DNA from: DAISJI01 sp964559835
GTDB lineage: Bacteria > Acidobacteriota > Terriglobia > Terriglobales > Acidobacteriaceae
NCBI GenBank assembly: GCA_964559835.1
Contig: CAZLJE010000028.1
Span: forward strand, 1 to 64,000
DNA: 64,000 nt
Direction of reading: 5' to 3'
A program made the position numbers and the translations under genes. The notes under the pieces are model-generated. The model was not told where the DNA came from. It did not search any database and saw only the letters and a list, made by a program, of their open reading frames with translations. Each line of letters starts with the position of its first letter. The stretch's first letter is position 1. Shown piece by piece: positions 47,933 through 57,182 of the stretch.

Positions 47933-50689
47933 ATGATCGACTTCCAGCAGATGGTACGCGAGCGGTTGCGGGAATGCGGATTGTCGCCGGTGCGCGAGGC
48001 AGAGATCGTGGACGAAGTGTCGCAGCACCTGCGCGATCGGTATGAATCCTACGTGTCGAACGGCGCGACGGAAGCAGATGCCGAGCGCAGGGTCGCGGCG
48101 GAACTGCAAGAGCGGGACCTGGCGCAAGAGTTGCGGAAAACCGAGCAGAGGTGGAACGAACCCGTGGTCTTGGGTTCAGAGGGCGGTGCCGGCTTCTGGT
48201 CAACCCTCTGGCAAGACATTCGTTACGGGGCGCGAGTGCTGCGCCTGAATCCGGGATTCGCGGCAGTGTGTGTGTTGTCGCTGGCGTTAGGCATTGGGGC
48301 AAACACGGCGATCTTCCAGTTGATCGACGCGGTGCGGATGCGGACGCTGCCGGTGAAGAACCCGCAGGAGCTGGCGGTGATCCGGCCGATGGATGATCAG
48401 AGAGCAGGAAGGGTGCATAGCCGGTACCCGGAAGCGACGTACCGGATGTGGGAGCAGATCCGGCAGCGCCAGCAGGGATTCAGCGGTGTGTTCGCATTCG
48501 GAAACGAACAGCTCAACCTCGCGACCGGCGGCCAGGTGAGGTACGCGCAAGGCATCTGGGTGAGCGGCGAGTATTTCGACGTGCTGGGAATCCAGCCGAT
48601 CCTGGGACGAGTGTTCCACGCGAACGACGACCACGCTGGGTGCGGCGCGCCGGGAGCGGTGCTGAGCTACGCGTTCTGGCAACGCGAATTCGGCGGCGCG
48701 GCGAACGTCGTCGGGAAGACCATCACGCTGGAAGGGCACGCGTTTCCCGTGCTCGGCGTGACGCCGGCGAGTTTCACTGGAGTGGACGTTGGACATCGAT
48801 TCGATGTAGCCGTGCCGATCTGTTCCGAGCCGCTGATCGATGGCGAGAACAGCCTATACGCAACTCCGCACGCCTGGTGGCTGGGTATCATGGGCCGGCT
48901 GAAACCAGGCTGGACGCTGGAAAAAGCGGCGGCGCAACTGGAGGCGATGTCGCAGGGAATGATGCAGGAGACGTTGCCGCCAGCGTATACGGCGGACAAC
49001 CGCAAGTGGTACCTGGGCGAAAAGGTGAGCGCGTATACGGGAGCGATGGGCGTTTCCAACCTGCGAACGCAATATGAGTCGCCGCTATGGTTGCTGCTGG
49101 GGATCGCCGGGCTGGTGCTGCTGATCGCGTGCGCGAACCTGGCAAACCTGATGCTGGCGCGGGCGAGCGAGCGCGAGAAAGAGATCGCGGTACGGCTAGC
49201 GCTGGGAGCGGCGCGGGCGCGGGTGGTGCGGCAACTTCTGACGGAAAGCCTGCTGATCGCAGCCGCCGGAACGGTGGCAGGAATGGCGCTGGCACGAGGA
49301 ATGAGCATGTTCCTGGTGCGATATCTCGGCGGCGAAGGCGATGCACGGCACATCTTCATGGACATCGCAACCGACTGGCGCGTGCTGGGCTTTACCACCG
49401 CGCTCGCGGTCCTGACATGCATCCTGTTCGGACTGGCGCCGGCGTTGAAGGCGACGAGCGGTGCGCCGGCGCGAATCATCAGCCTGGCAGGACGTGGACT
49501 TACGGCGTCGCGTGAACGCTTCAGCCTGCGGCGAGCACTGGTGGTAACGCAGGTGGCGCTGTCCGTCGTACTGGTGGTGACGGCGCTGCTGTTCGGCGGA
49601 AGCCTGAGGAAGATCCTGACGCTCGATGCGGGTTTCCAGCGAGAGGGATTGCTGATCATGGACGTGGACTTCACGCGGCTGAATGTCCCAAAGGAGCAGC
49701 GCAACGAATTTCGACGGACCTTGCTGGAGCGGGTGCGTACGGCGCCCGGAGTGGAGAGCGCGGCGGAAACGGACATCGTGCCGCTGAGCGGGTTCGGGTG
49801 GAACGATGACGTGATCGTCGACGGCAAGCCGAATCCTGCGCTTGTTTGGATGAGCCACGTCCAGCCCGGATATTTCAAGACCATGGGAACGCCGCTGGTG
49901 GGGGGACGCGACTTCAACGAGCAAGACAACGCGTCATCGCCGAAGGTGGCGATTGTGAACCAGGAGTTCGCGAAGAGAATCCTGGGCACGGAAAATCCGA
50001 TCGGGAAGACGTTCAAGGTCGATGTGTACAACGGCGAGAAGCAACCGGAGTGGGAGATCGTCGGGCTCGTGAGGAATACGAAGTACGACGACTTGAAAAA
50101 AGCGTTCGCGCCGATCGCGTACTATCCGCAGATGCAGGACGACAAGCCGGACAATTCTGGATCCATCATCGTCCGTTCGAGTGGGGACGTGCAGCCGCTG
50201 GTCGCGGCGTTGAGGCACACGATGGGGAAGATCAACCCCGAGATCGCCATCGATTTCCATGTGCTGGATAAAGACGTCAAAGACAGCCTGTTGCGCGAGC
50301 GGCTGCTGGCGGTGCTGAGCGGATTCTTCGGAGCGCTGGCGGTGGTACTGGCGACGGTGGGATTGTACGGCGTAATCGCGTACATGGTGGCACGGCGGAC
50401 GAACGAGATCGGGATCCGCATGGCACTGGGAGCGGCGCCACGACAGATTCTGGCGATGGTGCTGGGCGAAGCCGGGAAGTTGCTGGTGGTCGGAGTGGCG
50501 GTGGGAATCGTGCTGGCGCTGGCGGCGGGCAGGTCGGCGGCGACGCTGCTGTTCGGACTAAAGCCGTACGATCCGGTGATGTTACTGGCGGCGTCCGCAG
50601 GGCTGGCGATGGTGGCGGTGGCGGCGACACTGGTGCCGGCACGGCGGGCGGCGAAGCTGGAGCCCATGGCGGCGTTGAGAGATGAGTGA
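47933..50689 (+). CDS. ADOP-family permease 2 (MacB/FtsX-like)
   Basis: A 918-aa paralogue of the preceding gene with the same architecture: acidic helical prefix (LSPVREAEIVDEVSQHLRDRYESY), TM1, MacB-like periplasmic domains and four TMs around residues 25-100, 380-500 and 800-918, ending RRAAKLEPMAALRDE. Long stretches are near-identical to ADOP 1 at both DNA and protein level (for example SLLRERLLAVLSGFFG and GVIAYMVARRTNEIGIRMALGA), so the pair arose by tandem duplication. GAGGAG precedes the ATG. It probably forms a heteromeric or paired permease under PadR control. Confidence 0.93.
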   Translation: MIDFQQMVRERLRECGLSPVREAEIVDEVSQHLRDRYESYVSNGATEADAERRVAAELQERDLAQELRKTEQRWNEPVVLGSEGGAGFWSTLWQDIRYGARVLRLNPGFAAVCVLSLALGIGANTAIFQLIDAVRMRTLPVKNPQELAVIRPMDDQRAGRVHSRYPEATYRMWEQIRQRQQGFSGVFAFGNEQLNLATGGQVRYAQGIWVSGEYFDVLGIQPILGRVFHANDDHAGCGAPGAVLSYAFWQREFGGAANVVGKTITLEGHAFPVLGVTPASFTGVDVGHRFDVAVPICSEPLIDGENSLYATPHAWWLGIMGRLKPGWTLEKAAAQLEAMSQGMMQETLPPAYTADNRKWYLGEKVSAYTGAMGVSNLRTQYESPLWLLLGIAGLVLLIACANLANLMLARASEREKEIAVRLALGAARARVVRQLLTESLLIAAAGTVAGMALARGMSMFLVRYLGGEGDARHIFMDIATDWRVLGFTTALAVLTCILFGLAPALKATSGAPARIISLAGRGLTASRERFSLRRALVVTQVALSVVLVVTALLFGGSLRKILTLDAGFQREGLLIMDVDFTRLNVPKEQRNEFRRTLLERVRTAPGVESAAETDIVPLSGFGWNDDVIVDGKPNPALVWMSHVQPGYFKTMGTPLVGGRDFNEQDNASSPKVAIVNQEFAKRILGTENPIGKTFKVDVYNGEKQPEWEIVGLVRNTKYDDLKKAFAPIAYYPQMQDDKPDNSGSIIVRSSGDVQPLVAALRHTMGKINPEIAIDFHVLDKDVKDSLLRERLLAVLSGFFGALAVVLATVGLYGVIAYMVARRTNEIGIRMALGAAPRQILAMVLGEAGKLLVVGVAVGIVLALAAGRSAATLLFGLKPYDPVMLLAASAGLAMVAVAATLVPARRAAKLEPMAALRDE

Positions 50690-50690
50690 G

Positions 50691-50834
50691 GCTCCGGGCT
50701 CCGGGAAGATACATCAACATCTATTTCGGACAACCACATTCGCGCAATTGAGCGACATTCCTATCCGCAGGAAAGCATAGGTCCTTCGTCGGACTTACGT
50801 CCTCCTCAGGATGACACCGCAAGAATGACCGGTG
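50691..50834. repeat. heptamer array and first TCCTTCGTCGGACTTACG element
   Basis: GGCTCCG x2 (50691-50704). A 45-bp element (50771-50815) with GTCCTTCGTCGGACTTACGT and CTCAGGATGAC is almost identical to 52101-52145, so a direct repeat flanks the disrupted reductase gene. Confidence 0.8.
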
Positions 50835-51146
50835 CTACTTCGGAATCAGTTCGAAGACCGGGTAGCGGTCGCTGATGCTCGTGAAGGCGTCCGGGGGCGA
50901 GCCGGCTTTGACCGGGAAGTAGCGCTGCACGGTGGTCGCGAACCGGTCGAGATACTCTTTGAGAAGCACAGGTTTGTCGGAGTCGAGGACCGGCACAACT
51001 TGATAGTTTTGCCGAAAACTGCCTTTCCGGAGAAGCACCTCGCCTGCGGCTTCGGCGTTGCGCACCCACTGCGTTCGTCCGCGCGGAGCGACGAGGTACC
51101 GCCGCGGTCCGATGTCGAGGACGTCGACAGGATTGGAAAAAAGTTT

Positions 51147-51868
51147 CACGATTATTTACGTGACAAGGAAGGGGACTAAATGACGCTACCTCAGCAAGAA
51201 GACCCGATGCAGCAGGCAAGCGCTCTAACCGAGCGGCGTAAACACAACAATCCGCATGCTCAGCAAGGGGTACGCGACCGAGGCGGGCACGCGGCTGCCG
51301 ATGGATGTTTGGTCTGTGCCCCACACTCAATAGAACGGCGCGTTGCAGCCGTGACACCGGGCGAAAGCAAAGACCCAATGCCTCGCTTCGATGAGGGACG
51401 GTTCTCCGGTTTCCATGAATGGCACAACGCGCTTGCCGAGTGGACGCTTCGCCAGTTGCAAAAGATTGGCGACAAGACGGGTTTCCTTGCCACCGCGTTC
51501 GATTGTGTCGAATGGGCTGCAAGGAAGTTCTACAAGCAAAGTCCGTGGCGTTCGGAGATTCGTGCTGGTATGTATGGATGGGAAGGCGTTGATTGTCCGC
51601 GCTGCGGAAAACCTATCCGGCTTTGTACTGGAGGTGGGGGAAAGGGGCGCTCGCACCCAATCCTGCTAACACATATCGAGAACCAGTCAGCACAATGTCC
51701 ATCGGCACCAGAGCTTGCGATAGAAATACACGACCCCGATTGTCCCTGCTATGGCGACTACACCGCCGGAGGTGAAAGAGTCATCCATGACAAGTCGTGC
51801 TCAAACTGTCAATGCTCGGGTCGAGGTGGGAGAGATGCAGCGCGAAACTCGTCAGGTAAATAACCGTC
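51147..51868. mobile_element. 722-bp non-autonomous transposable element with cargo gene
   Basis: The ends are inverted repeats: CACGATTATTTACGTGAC at the left and the complement of GACGGTTATTTACCTGAC at the right (15 of 18 identical). It is flanked by 8-bp direct repeats AAAAGTTT (51139-51146 and 51869-51876), the target duplication. Exact removal restores the host frame. No transposase is encoded; the only open frame is the Cys-rich cargo, so mobility needs a transposase supplied in trans. An 8-bp duplication occurs in several IS families, so the family is not assigned. Confidence 0.85.
51180..51863 (+). CDS. Cys-rich protein carried by the 722-bp element
   Basis: Up to 227 aa; the start could be ATG 51180 or a later one. 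The conserved-looking part starts at MPRFDEGRFSGFHEWHNALAEW (about residue 67) and includes a zinc-binding-like CPRCGKPIRLC (about 139-149), then IHDPDCPCYGDY and HDKSCSNCQC near the end, so at least nine Cys in the last 90 residues. No transposase signature (DDE or HUH) is visible. The stop codon lies within the right inverted repeat. It may be a nucleic-acid-binding cargo protein, but the family is not recognised. Confidence 0.55.
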   Translation: MTLPQQEDPMQQASALTERRKHNNPHAQQGVRDRGGHAAADGCLVCAPHSIERRVAAVTPGESKDPMPRFDEGRFSGFHEWHNALAEWTLRQLQKIGDKTGFLATAFDCVEWAARKFYKQSPWRSEIRAGMYGWEGVDCPRCGKPIRLCTGGGGKGRSHPILLTHIENQSAQCPSAPELAIEIHDPDCPCYGDYTAGGERVIHDKSCSNCQCSGRGGRDAARNSSGK

Positions 51869-52035
51869 AAAAGTTTTCCCGACTTGCGGCCGCGGACGAC
51901 GACCAAATAGTTATGGCGTAAACCGATTCCGGCACGCACGAGCAGGCCGAAAAAGCGGTTGAAGAGCCGCTCGAAAGAACTCGGCTGTTCGAAAGCTCCG
52001 CGCTCGGCAATCACAACGGTCACACTCTTTCGCAA

Positions 52036-52196
52036 TTCTACGAGAATTCACCACAAGGCACACCCTTCGACTTCGCTCAGGGCAGGGTAAGGGCACGAAG
52101 GAAAAGCATAGATCCTTCGTCGGACTTACGTCCTCCTCAGGATGACGCGCGGTTGAGAGCAGAGTGACCGGCGAGACGCCGGTGCTACCAAGACGG
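52036..52196. repeat. repeat cluster right of the split gene
   Basis: CCTTCGACTTCGCTCAGGG (52067-52085), GGCACGAAGG, the second 45-bp TCCTTCGTCGGACTTACG element (52101-52145) and ACCGGCGAGACGCCGGTGCT (52166-52185). No coding signal. Confidence 0.75.
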
Positions 52197-52910
52197 TTAT
52201 GGCCTCTCGAGCTTGATCTTCTTTTCTTTTTCCGGCATGTGGCGAAGTGTCATGCCATAGATGAGGCGATAGATCTCTTCGCCGATGTTCGTCATGTGGT
52301 CGCCGGCCCGCTCGAGGGCCTGGGCCGCAAACAGAAAACGGATGCGGTCGTGCGAGGCTTTGGAGGGAGACATGGCAAGGTGGCGACGGAAGATGGAATT
52401 GCGAAGGCGGTCGATATCGTGGTCGGCGCGGATGACGGCAGCGACATGTTGCACGTCGCGGGTGCTCATGGCGAGGTGCGACTCATCGATCATGGTTTTC
52501 AGTACGGCGGTCATCTTCAGCAGGTCGGAGCGGTCGCGCAATGACATGTCGGTAGAGACACCGCGCACCTCATGGGCAGTGTGAAGGCAGAGGTCGGCAA
52601 CGCGTTCGAGTTCGGTGACGACGCGCACGCAGGCCAGCAGCTCGCGGGCCCTCCTCTCCGGAACGTGGGTGATCGCCTTGGGGAGCATCGAGTCGACGGT
52701 GCGCTCGATCTTGTCGAGCTCTTTCTCGCAGTCGGCGATAGTGCGGAAGGCCCAGACCGAGCCGTTGGTGATGAAGTCGGTGACGTTGTAGGCCGCGTCC
52801 TTGATGACGAGGAAGGCCTGCTCGGTCGCGGCGGTGATCAGGCCAGCGGGCGCCGAGCCGTCGGCGGCGACGTAGGTACTGGGGACATGAATATTCTTAG
52901 AACTCGCCAT
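52197..52910 (-). CDS. phoU: PhoU-family phosphate regulator
   Basis: The 237-aa product has two three-helix PhoU repeats with the metal-binding patterns ELDKIERTVDSML, VTELERVADLCLHTAHEV, and AQALERAGDHMTNIGEEIY. PhoU dampens the Pst/PhoR response to phosphate. No pst gene or phoR is in the window. ATG 52910 after GGAAGTGGTGG is preferred; an upstream GTG at 52931 adds seven residues. The small membrane protein gene just upstream overlaps the start, so the two are probably coupled. Confidence 0.9.
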   Translation of the reverse strand: MASSKNIHVPSTYVAADGSAPAGLITAATEQAFLVIKDAAYNVTDFITNGSVWAFRTIADCEKELDKIERTVDSMLPKAITHVPERRARELLACVRVVTELERVADLCLHTAHEVRGVSTDMSLRDRSDLLKMTAVLKTMIDESHLAMSTRDVQHVAAVIRADHDIDRLRNSIFRRHLAMSPSKASHDRIRFLFAAQALERAGDHMTNIGEEIYRLIYGMTLRHMPEKEKKIKLERP

Positions 52911-53028
52911 CAGAACCACCACTTCCATCACGGCCGCGGACGACAGAGCTGATGATCGCTAGTGCGGTCATGACGATCGCCAACAACATCACCAACGCGG
53001 AAAGTCCCTGCTTGGAGACGATGTCCAT
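52897..53028 (-). CDS. 43-aa single-pass membrane protein overlapping phoU
   Basis: MDIVSKQGLSALVMLLAIVM then TALAIISSVVRGRDGSGG: one clear membrane helix and a charged Gly/Asp tail. The ATG follows AGGGG at 5 nt. The end overlaps the phoU start in another frame. An upstream ATG at 53058 (MFQVAGVGVS) is also possible. The pattern of a short hydrophobic protein at a good ribosome site, coupled to phoU, supports it; no family is known. Confidence 0.5.
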   Translation of the reverse strand: MDIVSKQGLSALVMLLAIVMTALAIISSVVRGRDGSGGSDGEF

Positions 53029-53099
53029 CGACACCCCTACGCCGGCGACCTGGAACATCCCCGAATAGCAGTCGTCGGACCGGTCGGGTTCTGGCTCTA

Positions 53100-53467
53100 T
53101 TCTGCGCAGCGTACGCGCCGAATGTTAATCCCAAATGAATCCGGAGCCACACGGAGCTTGCTTAGTACTGGCAAGCGGGGGCGGCAGCCGAGGGCGGCTG
53201 CCGCATTGGTGTTCGGGGCAGGGACAGAGCAGCCCCGGCGGGGGCGCCGGGGCCCACATATAGGACCGACCCGGGCCCACTATTGCCGGGGCTCAGTTCA
53301 AAACGCCTAATTTCAAGCGCTTACAAGGAAGTGGGTGAGCGGGAACACGGGCGAGCAACCATCCTGCGGTAAACGGCAACAAAGAGGCTCGTAGTGATAC
53401 GACTAGCTAGAGTCTCTGCTCGTCGGTCGCTCGGCCTGTTCTTACCCTCCCTCACTGGAGAGAAAAT
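53100..53467. other. noncoding region with a GCGGCAGCC composite repeat
   Basis: Second copy of the GCGGCAGCCGAGGGCGGCTG...GCGCCGGGGC composite (53181-53256), about 25 bp between its halves as in the copy at 39152. The rest holds no recognised gene; 53456-53467 includes the GGAGAG ribosome site of the next gene. Confidence 0.65.
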
Positions 53468-56360
53468 ATGACATTGGCTCGCCGTCGCCTCTGGCAGTGG
53501 CTGGTGTTTCCGCTGCTTGGCTGCCTGGTAGTGTGGACAGCCGTTGTTTTCACTTCTCAGCCCGCGTTCGCGGCAACACCTTCCTCGGGAACGATCAGCA
53601 GCACAACTCCAAATCTGACCTGGTGCGGAAGCACCGGCTGTTCGGCGGTGATCAACAGCGTCACATCGAGTCCCTTGAGTTCCGACTGCACCAACTCGAC
53701 CTGCGATGTGTACACGCTCACGGTGGGCGCGGCGCCGGCGAACACGCTGGTCGCGGTGAAGATCGCGTGGACGATCCCGGCGAACGACTTCGACCTGCAC
53801 GTGTACGACGCGAGCGGGAATGAAGTGTGCTCCTCGACTGGCGGCGCGCCGGAGACGTCGGAAGCATGCACGTTTCCAGCGGTAGCGGGCACGTACTCGG
53901 TGAAGGCATTGGAGTGGACAGTGGCGGGTGACAACTACGTCGGGACGGCACAATTGCAGGCCTCGCCGGCAGCGTCGACGCCGAACTACACCACGGGCGG
54001 GATCACGTTCAGCCCGAACGTGACGGTGAAGGGTCTCGGCGCGAGACGGCGAGCCGAGCAACCGGACGGATTACCTGGGCAATGCGTACGTGGGCGCGAT
54101 CCGCGGCTTTCCGGCGGGCGTGGACCTGTGGAAGTTCGATCTGAATTCGAGTTCGGCGACCTACGATCCGAACCTGCGCAACGCGGGGTACAAGGGGCAA
54201 CCGGACGCGTTTCCGACGAACACTCTGTTTGATCTCGGCGCGGACGGCGGCGGAGATATCGACCTGGCGGTGGGATTCGAGCCGCCGGCGGTCGGCAACG
54301 GACAGCCGACGGTGGCGGAAGTGAGCTTGATCGCGGCGAATATCTCGGCGTCGAAGTCGACGGACCTCGGCAATACGTGGACGCTGGACCCGGCGGGGTC
54401 GTACATTCCGGCCGACGACAGGCAGTGGATCGAGTTCTACAAGGGCGACTATGTGTTCATGCTGTACCGAGCACCGATTCCGGCGACCCCGCTGTACGTG
54501 GCGACTTCGCTCGATGGCGGCCTCACGTATCCGATGACGGCATTGGTCAGCACGAGCGGAACGACGCCGGGATACATCTCGGTGGACCAGAACACCGGAT
54601 GGGTATTCGCGGCGCATGACAACTCCAGCGAGTTGCTGGTGAGCCGGGCGCAGTTCGATGCAGCGAACCCGCAGAACCCGCTGTCGTTCGCGACGACAAC
54701 GGTCGACAACACTACCAGCCACGGGCACCTGTTCGACTCGGTAAAGGTAGGGCACGACGGCACGGTGTACGCGCTGTGGTCGGACGATCACAACATCTAT
54801 TACTCGTATTCGAAAGACCACGGGACGACGTGGAGCGTGAAGACGCAGGTGAGCAATCCGAACTTCACGATCAACGACCGCAACGGCAATCCGCAGACGG
54901 TGAAGACGAACATCTTCCCATGGATGGAAGCGGGCAGCGCCGGGCGCGTGGACTTTGCGTGGTTCGCAACGACCGAGGGCAGCAACAACGACAACGCGGA
55001 CTGGGTAGTGATGTTCGCGCAGGCGACAAACGCCAACAGCAGCACGCCGACGTTCCGGCAGGTAACCGCGAGCGACCACTTCATCCACGCGGGGAACATC
55101 AGCGAAATGGGACTTGGCGGAGCATCGAACCGCAACCTGCTTGATTACTTCCAAGTGTCGCTGGATCCGCAGGGTGGAGCGATGCTGGCGTTCGCCGACG
55201 ATCACAACGACTTCACCGGGCACACGTACGTCACGCACCAGATCAGCGGGCCGAGCGCGTATTCGGCGGCGAACGGCACGGGGTACGTGAAGACCGTCGC
55301 TGCCGCGGCGATCCCGCCGCAGAACCCGGCGTTACCGCAGGTGACGGACTTCCGAGACGACGTGGGAGCGGAGACGGCGGCCGTGCCGGGCGATAACGCC
55401 TGGGACATCACGTCGATCCGCTACGGCTGCCAGGCAACAGTGGACGGCAGCACGCTGCTGACAGCGGTGATGAGCGTGTCGAGCCTGGCGACGATCCCGC
55501 CGGAGTCGAACTGGCGGGTGAACTTCAGCGCCAACACGCTGGCGGGCCTGGCCGATCGCGGCGACCAGTTCTTCGTGATGGCGACGACGGAAACGACAAC
55601 GCCGACATTCACCTGGGGCACGGCGGCGCGCAATTCGGACGGTAGCTTTACGTATACGACGCGCGCGGCTACCGACGTCGGGTACTTCGATACGACGAAC
55701 AACCAGGTAGTGATGAAGGTCAACCTCAACCAACTGAACCAATTCGCGAGCAAGCCACTCAGCATTGGAAGCACGCTGATCGGGTTGCGCGGATCGACGT
55801 TCGAGATCCCGATCACCGTTAACAACGCGCCGGTGCTAGGGACGACAAGCGTAAGCGCGCCGCGTGATATCACGCGCGGCGGGTCGATCCCGATCGGCAG
55901 CCCGTTGCAGGGCGATACGACCGCGGGCATCGGCAATGCGTCGTACACGATCGGCAATTGCGCGGGCACAGCGGTACAGCCGCCGCCTCCACCGCCTCCG
56001 GGAACGCAGCAGGTGGCGAGCGAGTCGGGCGACGGTACCATTCCGGCCGGTGCATCAACGGGCAAGTTCCACTTCGACGTCGACAACAGCCCGGGCGGAA
56101 CGCTGACGTACACCGATAAAACCGCCAATATCAACCTGGTGAGCACGTCGATCACGAGCTTCATGCCGCCAAGCGGAGACCAATGCGTCAGCTTTACCGG
56201 GAATGCGCGGCTGAACGGCGAGGCGAACCACATCTTCACCGTCAAGGCGTGCGACAACGGAAACAACGGCGCAACGGATACGTTCACGATCAACATCGAC
56301 GCGAACTATTCGGCGACGGGCACGCTGAAGACCGGGAACATCAACATCCACGAGAAATAG
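53468..56360 (+). pseudogene. large secreted sialidase-like beta-propeller protein with a frameshift
   Basis: Two overlapping frames encode one protein of about 960 aa. The first (53468 on) has a signal peptide (RLWQWLVFPLLGCLVVWTAV) and a bacterial pre-peptidase C-like domain (NDFDLHVYDASGNEVCSST). Near 54031-54045 the frame must move by one base: RDGEPSNRTDYLGNAYVGAIRG is then read, joining the second frame (MGAIRGFPAGVDLWKFDLNS). The rest is a BNR/sialidase-type propeller and a post-COAP-1-like C-terminal domain (ESGDGTIPAGASTGKFHFDV to GNINIHEK). Function outside the cell is unknown. The break may be a real mutation or a sequencing error. Confidence 0.7.
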
Positions 56361-56388
56361 TTCTTTCCATCCCTCGACTGAATCGCCT

Positions 56389-56419
56389 GGCCGGTGCCGC
56401 AAGCGCCGGCCGATTTTTT
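56389..56419 (+). terminator. rho-independent terminator of the sialidase-like gene
   Basis: Stem GGCCGGTGC / GCGCCGGCC (one G-T pair), loop CGCAA, then GATTTTTT. Confidence 0.85.
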
Positions 56420-56605
56420 CTATTTTTGCTTTTCGATTTTTGATCTTTGAATGTAACCCGAGCATTGCAGGACGGGCAGGCGCGGGTACTTTGGGAAGCG
56501 GGAATCGGAGTCGGAGAGGGCGCAGCGAATGAACTTCGAGCCGCGATCGGAGACGACCACTTGCTTGTGAATGCACGTCGCGCACAGCCCGGGAGAGGTG
56601 ACCAC
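56420..56605 (-). CDS. 61-aa Cys-containing small protein
   Basis: From GTG 56605 the product reads MVTSPGLCATCIHKQVVVSD, RGSKFIRCALSDSDSRFPKY, PRLPVLQCSGYIQRS. Cys at CATC, IRC and LQC give a possible zinc site, with the RFPKYPRLPVLQC motif seen in similar short acidobacterial proteins. The frame overlaps the TTTTTGC heptamer array at its C-terminal end (RSKIEKQK). It is transcribed convergently to the sialidase-like gene. I cannot name a function. Confidence 0.55.
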   Translation of the reverse strand: MVTSPGLCATCIHKQVVVSDRGSKFIRCALSDSDSRFPKYPRLPVLQCSGYIQRSKIEKQK

Positions 56606-56645
56606 AACACCATTGTCGATTGTCGCTTGCCGATTGTCGAATGCG
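56423..56645. repeat. heptamer arrays (TTTTTGA-type and ATTGTCG-type)
   Basis: TTTTTGC, TTTTCGA, TTTTTGA, TCTTTGA (56423-56450) and ATTGTCG, ATTGTCG, CTTGCCG, ATTGTCG (56612-56639). Confidence 0.75.
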
Positions 56646-56651
56646 CAGGAA

Positions 56652-56690
56652 GACTCACCACAGAGGTCACGAAGGTACACGAAGGAAAAC
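56652..56690. repeat. CACAGAGGTCACGAAGGTAC-type repeat
   Basis: Copy of the CACGAAGGACACGAAGG family in the gap before the small soluble protein gene. Confidence 0.75.
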
Positions 56691-56751
56691 CAAAAAAGAT
56701 CAGTGCGGAGTGCGCAGAGAGGCAGAGTATAGAATCGTGCACGGGTAAGCG

Positions 56752-57129
56752 ATGGGACTCTTCGACAAATTGCAAAAAAACAATGGCGGTCCGAAACCGG
56801 CGGCGATGGAGCATGCCGTGATCGTGCAGTTCAACTATATGCCGGCAACTTTGGATGAACTCTTCGGCTTGGAAGATCAACTGGAGAAGGCAATCGTAGC
56901 AGCGGATGCGGGAGAGTTCGACGGGAACGAGGTCGCCCTGGATGGACGGGACACACTGCTCTACATGTACGGCCCTGATGCCGACAAGTTGTACTCTGCA
57001 ATCGAGCCGGTGCTCCTGATGTGGGAAGCGTTGAGCGAAGCGAGGGTGCTGCTGCGGTACGGGCCACCGGGAATCGACACGCGGCAGAAGACCGTGGTTC
57101 TCCCGAAGTACAGCACGACGACACACTGA
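56752..57129 (+). CDS. small soluble protein of unknown function
   Basis: A 125-aa product. MGLFDKLQKNNGGPKPAAME leads to an alternating pattern HAVIVQFNYMPATLDELFGLEDQLEKAIVAAD, GNEVALDGRDTLLYMYGPDADKLYSAIEPVLL and ARVLLRYGPPGIDTRQKTVVLP, which looks like a compact alpha/beta fold with a repeated beta-alpha-beta unit (similar in outline to immunity-type or RNA-recognition folds). No catalytic or metal motif is visible. Monocistronic; the start is not preceded by a strong ribosome site. Confidence 0.65.
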   Translation: MGLFDKLQKNNGGPKPAAMEHAVIVQFNYMPATLDELFGLEDQLEKAIVAADAGEFDGNEVALDGRDTLLYMYGPDADKLYSAIEPVLLMWEALSEARVLLRYGPPGIDTRQKTVVLPKYSTTTH

Positions 57130-57132
57130 AAA

Positions 57133-57150
57133 CCGGGCTCCGGGCTCCGA
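57133..57150. repeat. heptamer array (GGGCTCC-type)
   Basis: GGGCTCC twice plus flanks; matches GGCTCCG at 50691. Confidence 0.6.
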
Positions 57151-57182
57151 AAAGCTAACTGTTACTCGCGTTATTCCGCCAA

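Larger units (their letters stand above)
50835..52035 (-). pseudogene. deazaflavin-dependent nitroreductase-family gene split by an inserted element
   Basis: Two halves of one reading frame lie on either side of an insert. The 5' half (51877-52035) encodes FERLFNRFFGLLVRAGIGL, then HNYLVVVRGRKSGKL. The 3' half (50835-51146) encodes FSNPVDVLDIGPRRYLVAPRG, then TQWVRNAEAAGEV. Removing 51147-51876 joins KSGKL and FSNPV exactly in frame and gives a protein of about 157 aa of the F420/deazaflavin-dependent nitroreductase (DUF385-like) family. As it stands neither half can be functional. The interruption lies before the conserved PRGRTQWVRN core. Confidence 0.85.

Noticed and set aside
51180..51863. 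Cargo gene of the 722-bp element as a transposase
   Set aside because: No DDE, HUH or Ser/Tyr recombinase motif can be seen; the protein is short and Cys-rich.
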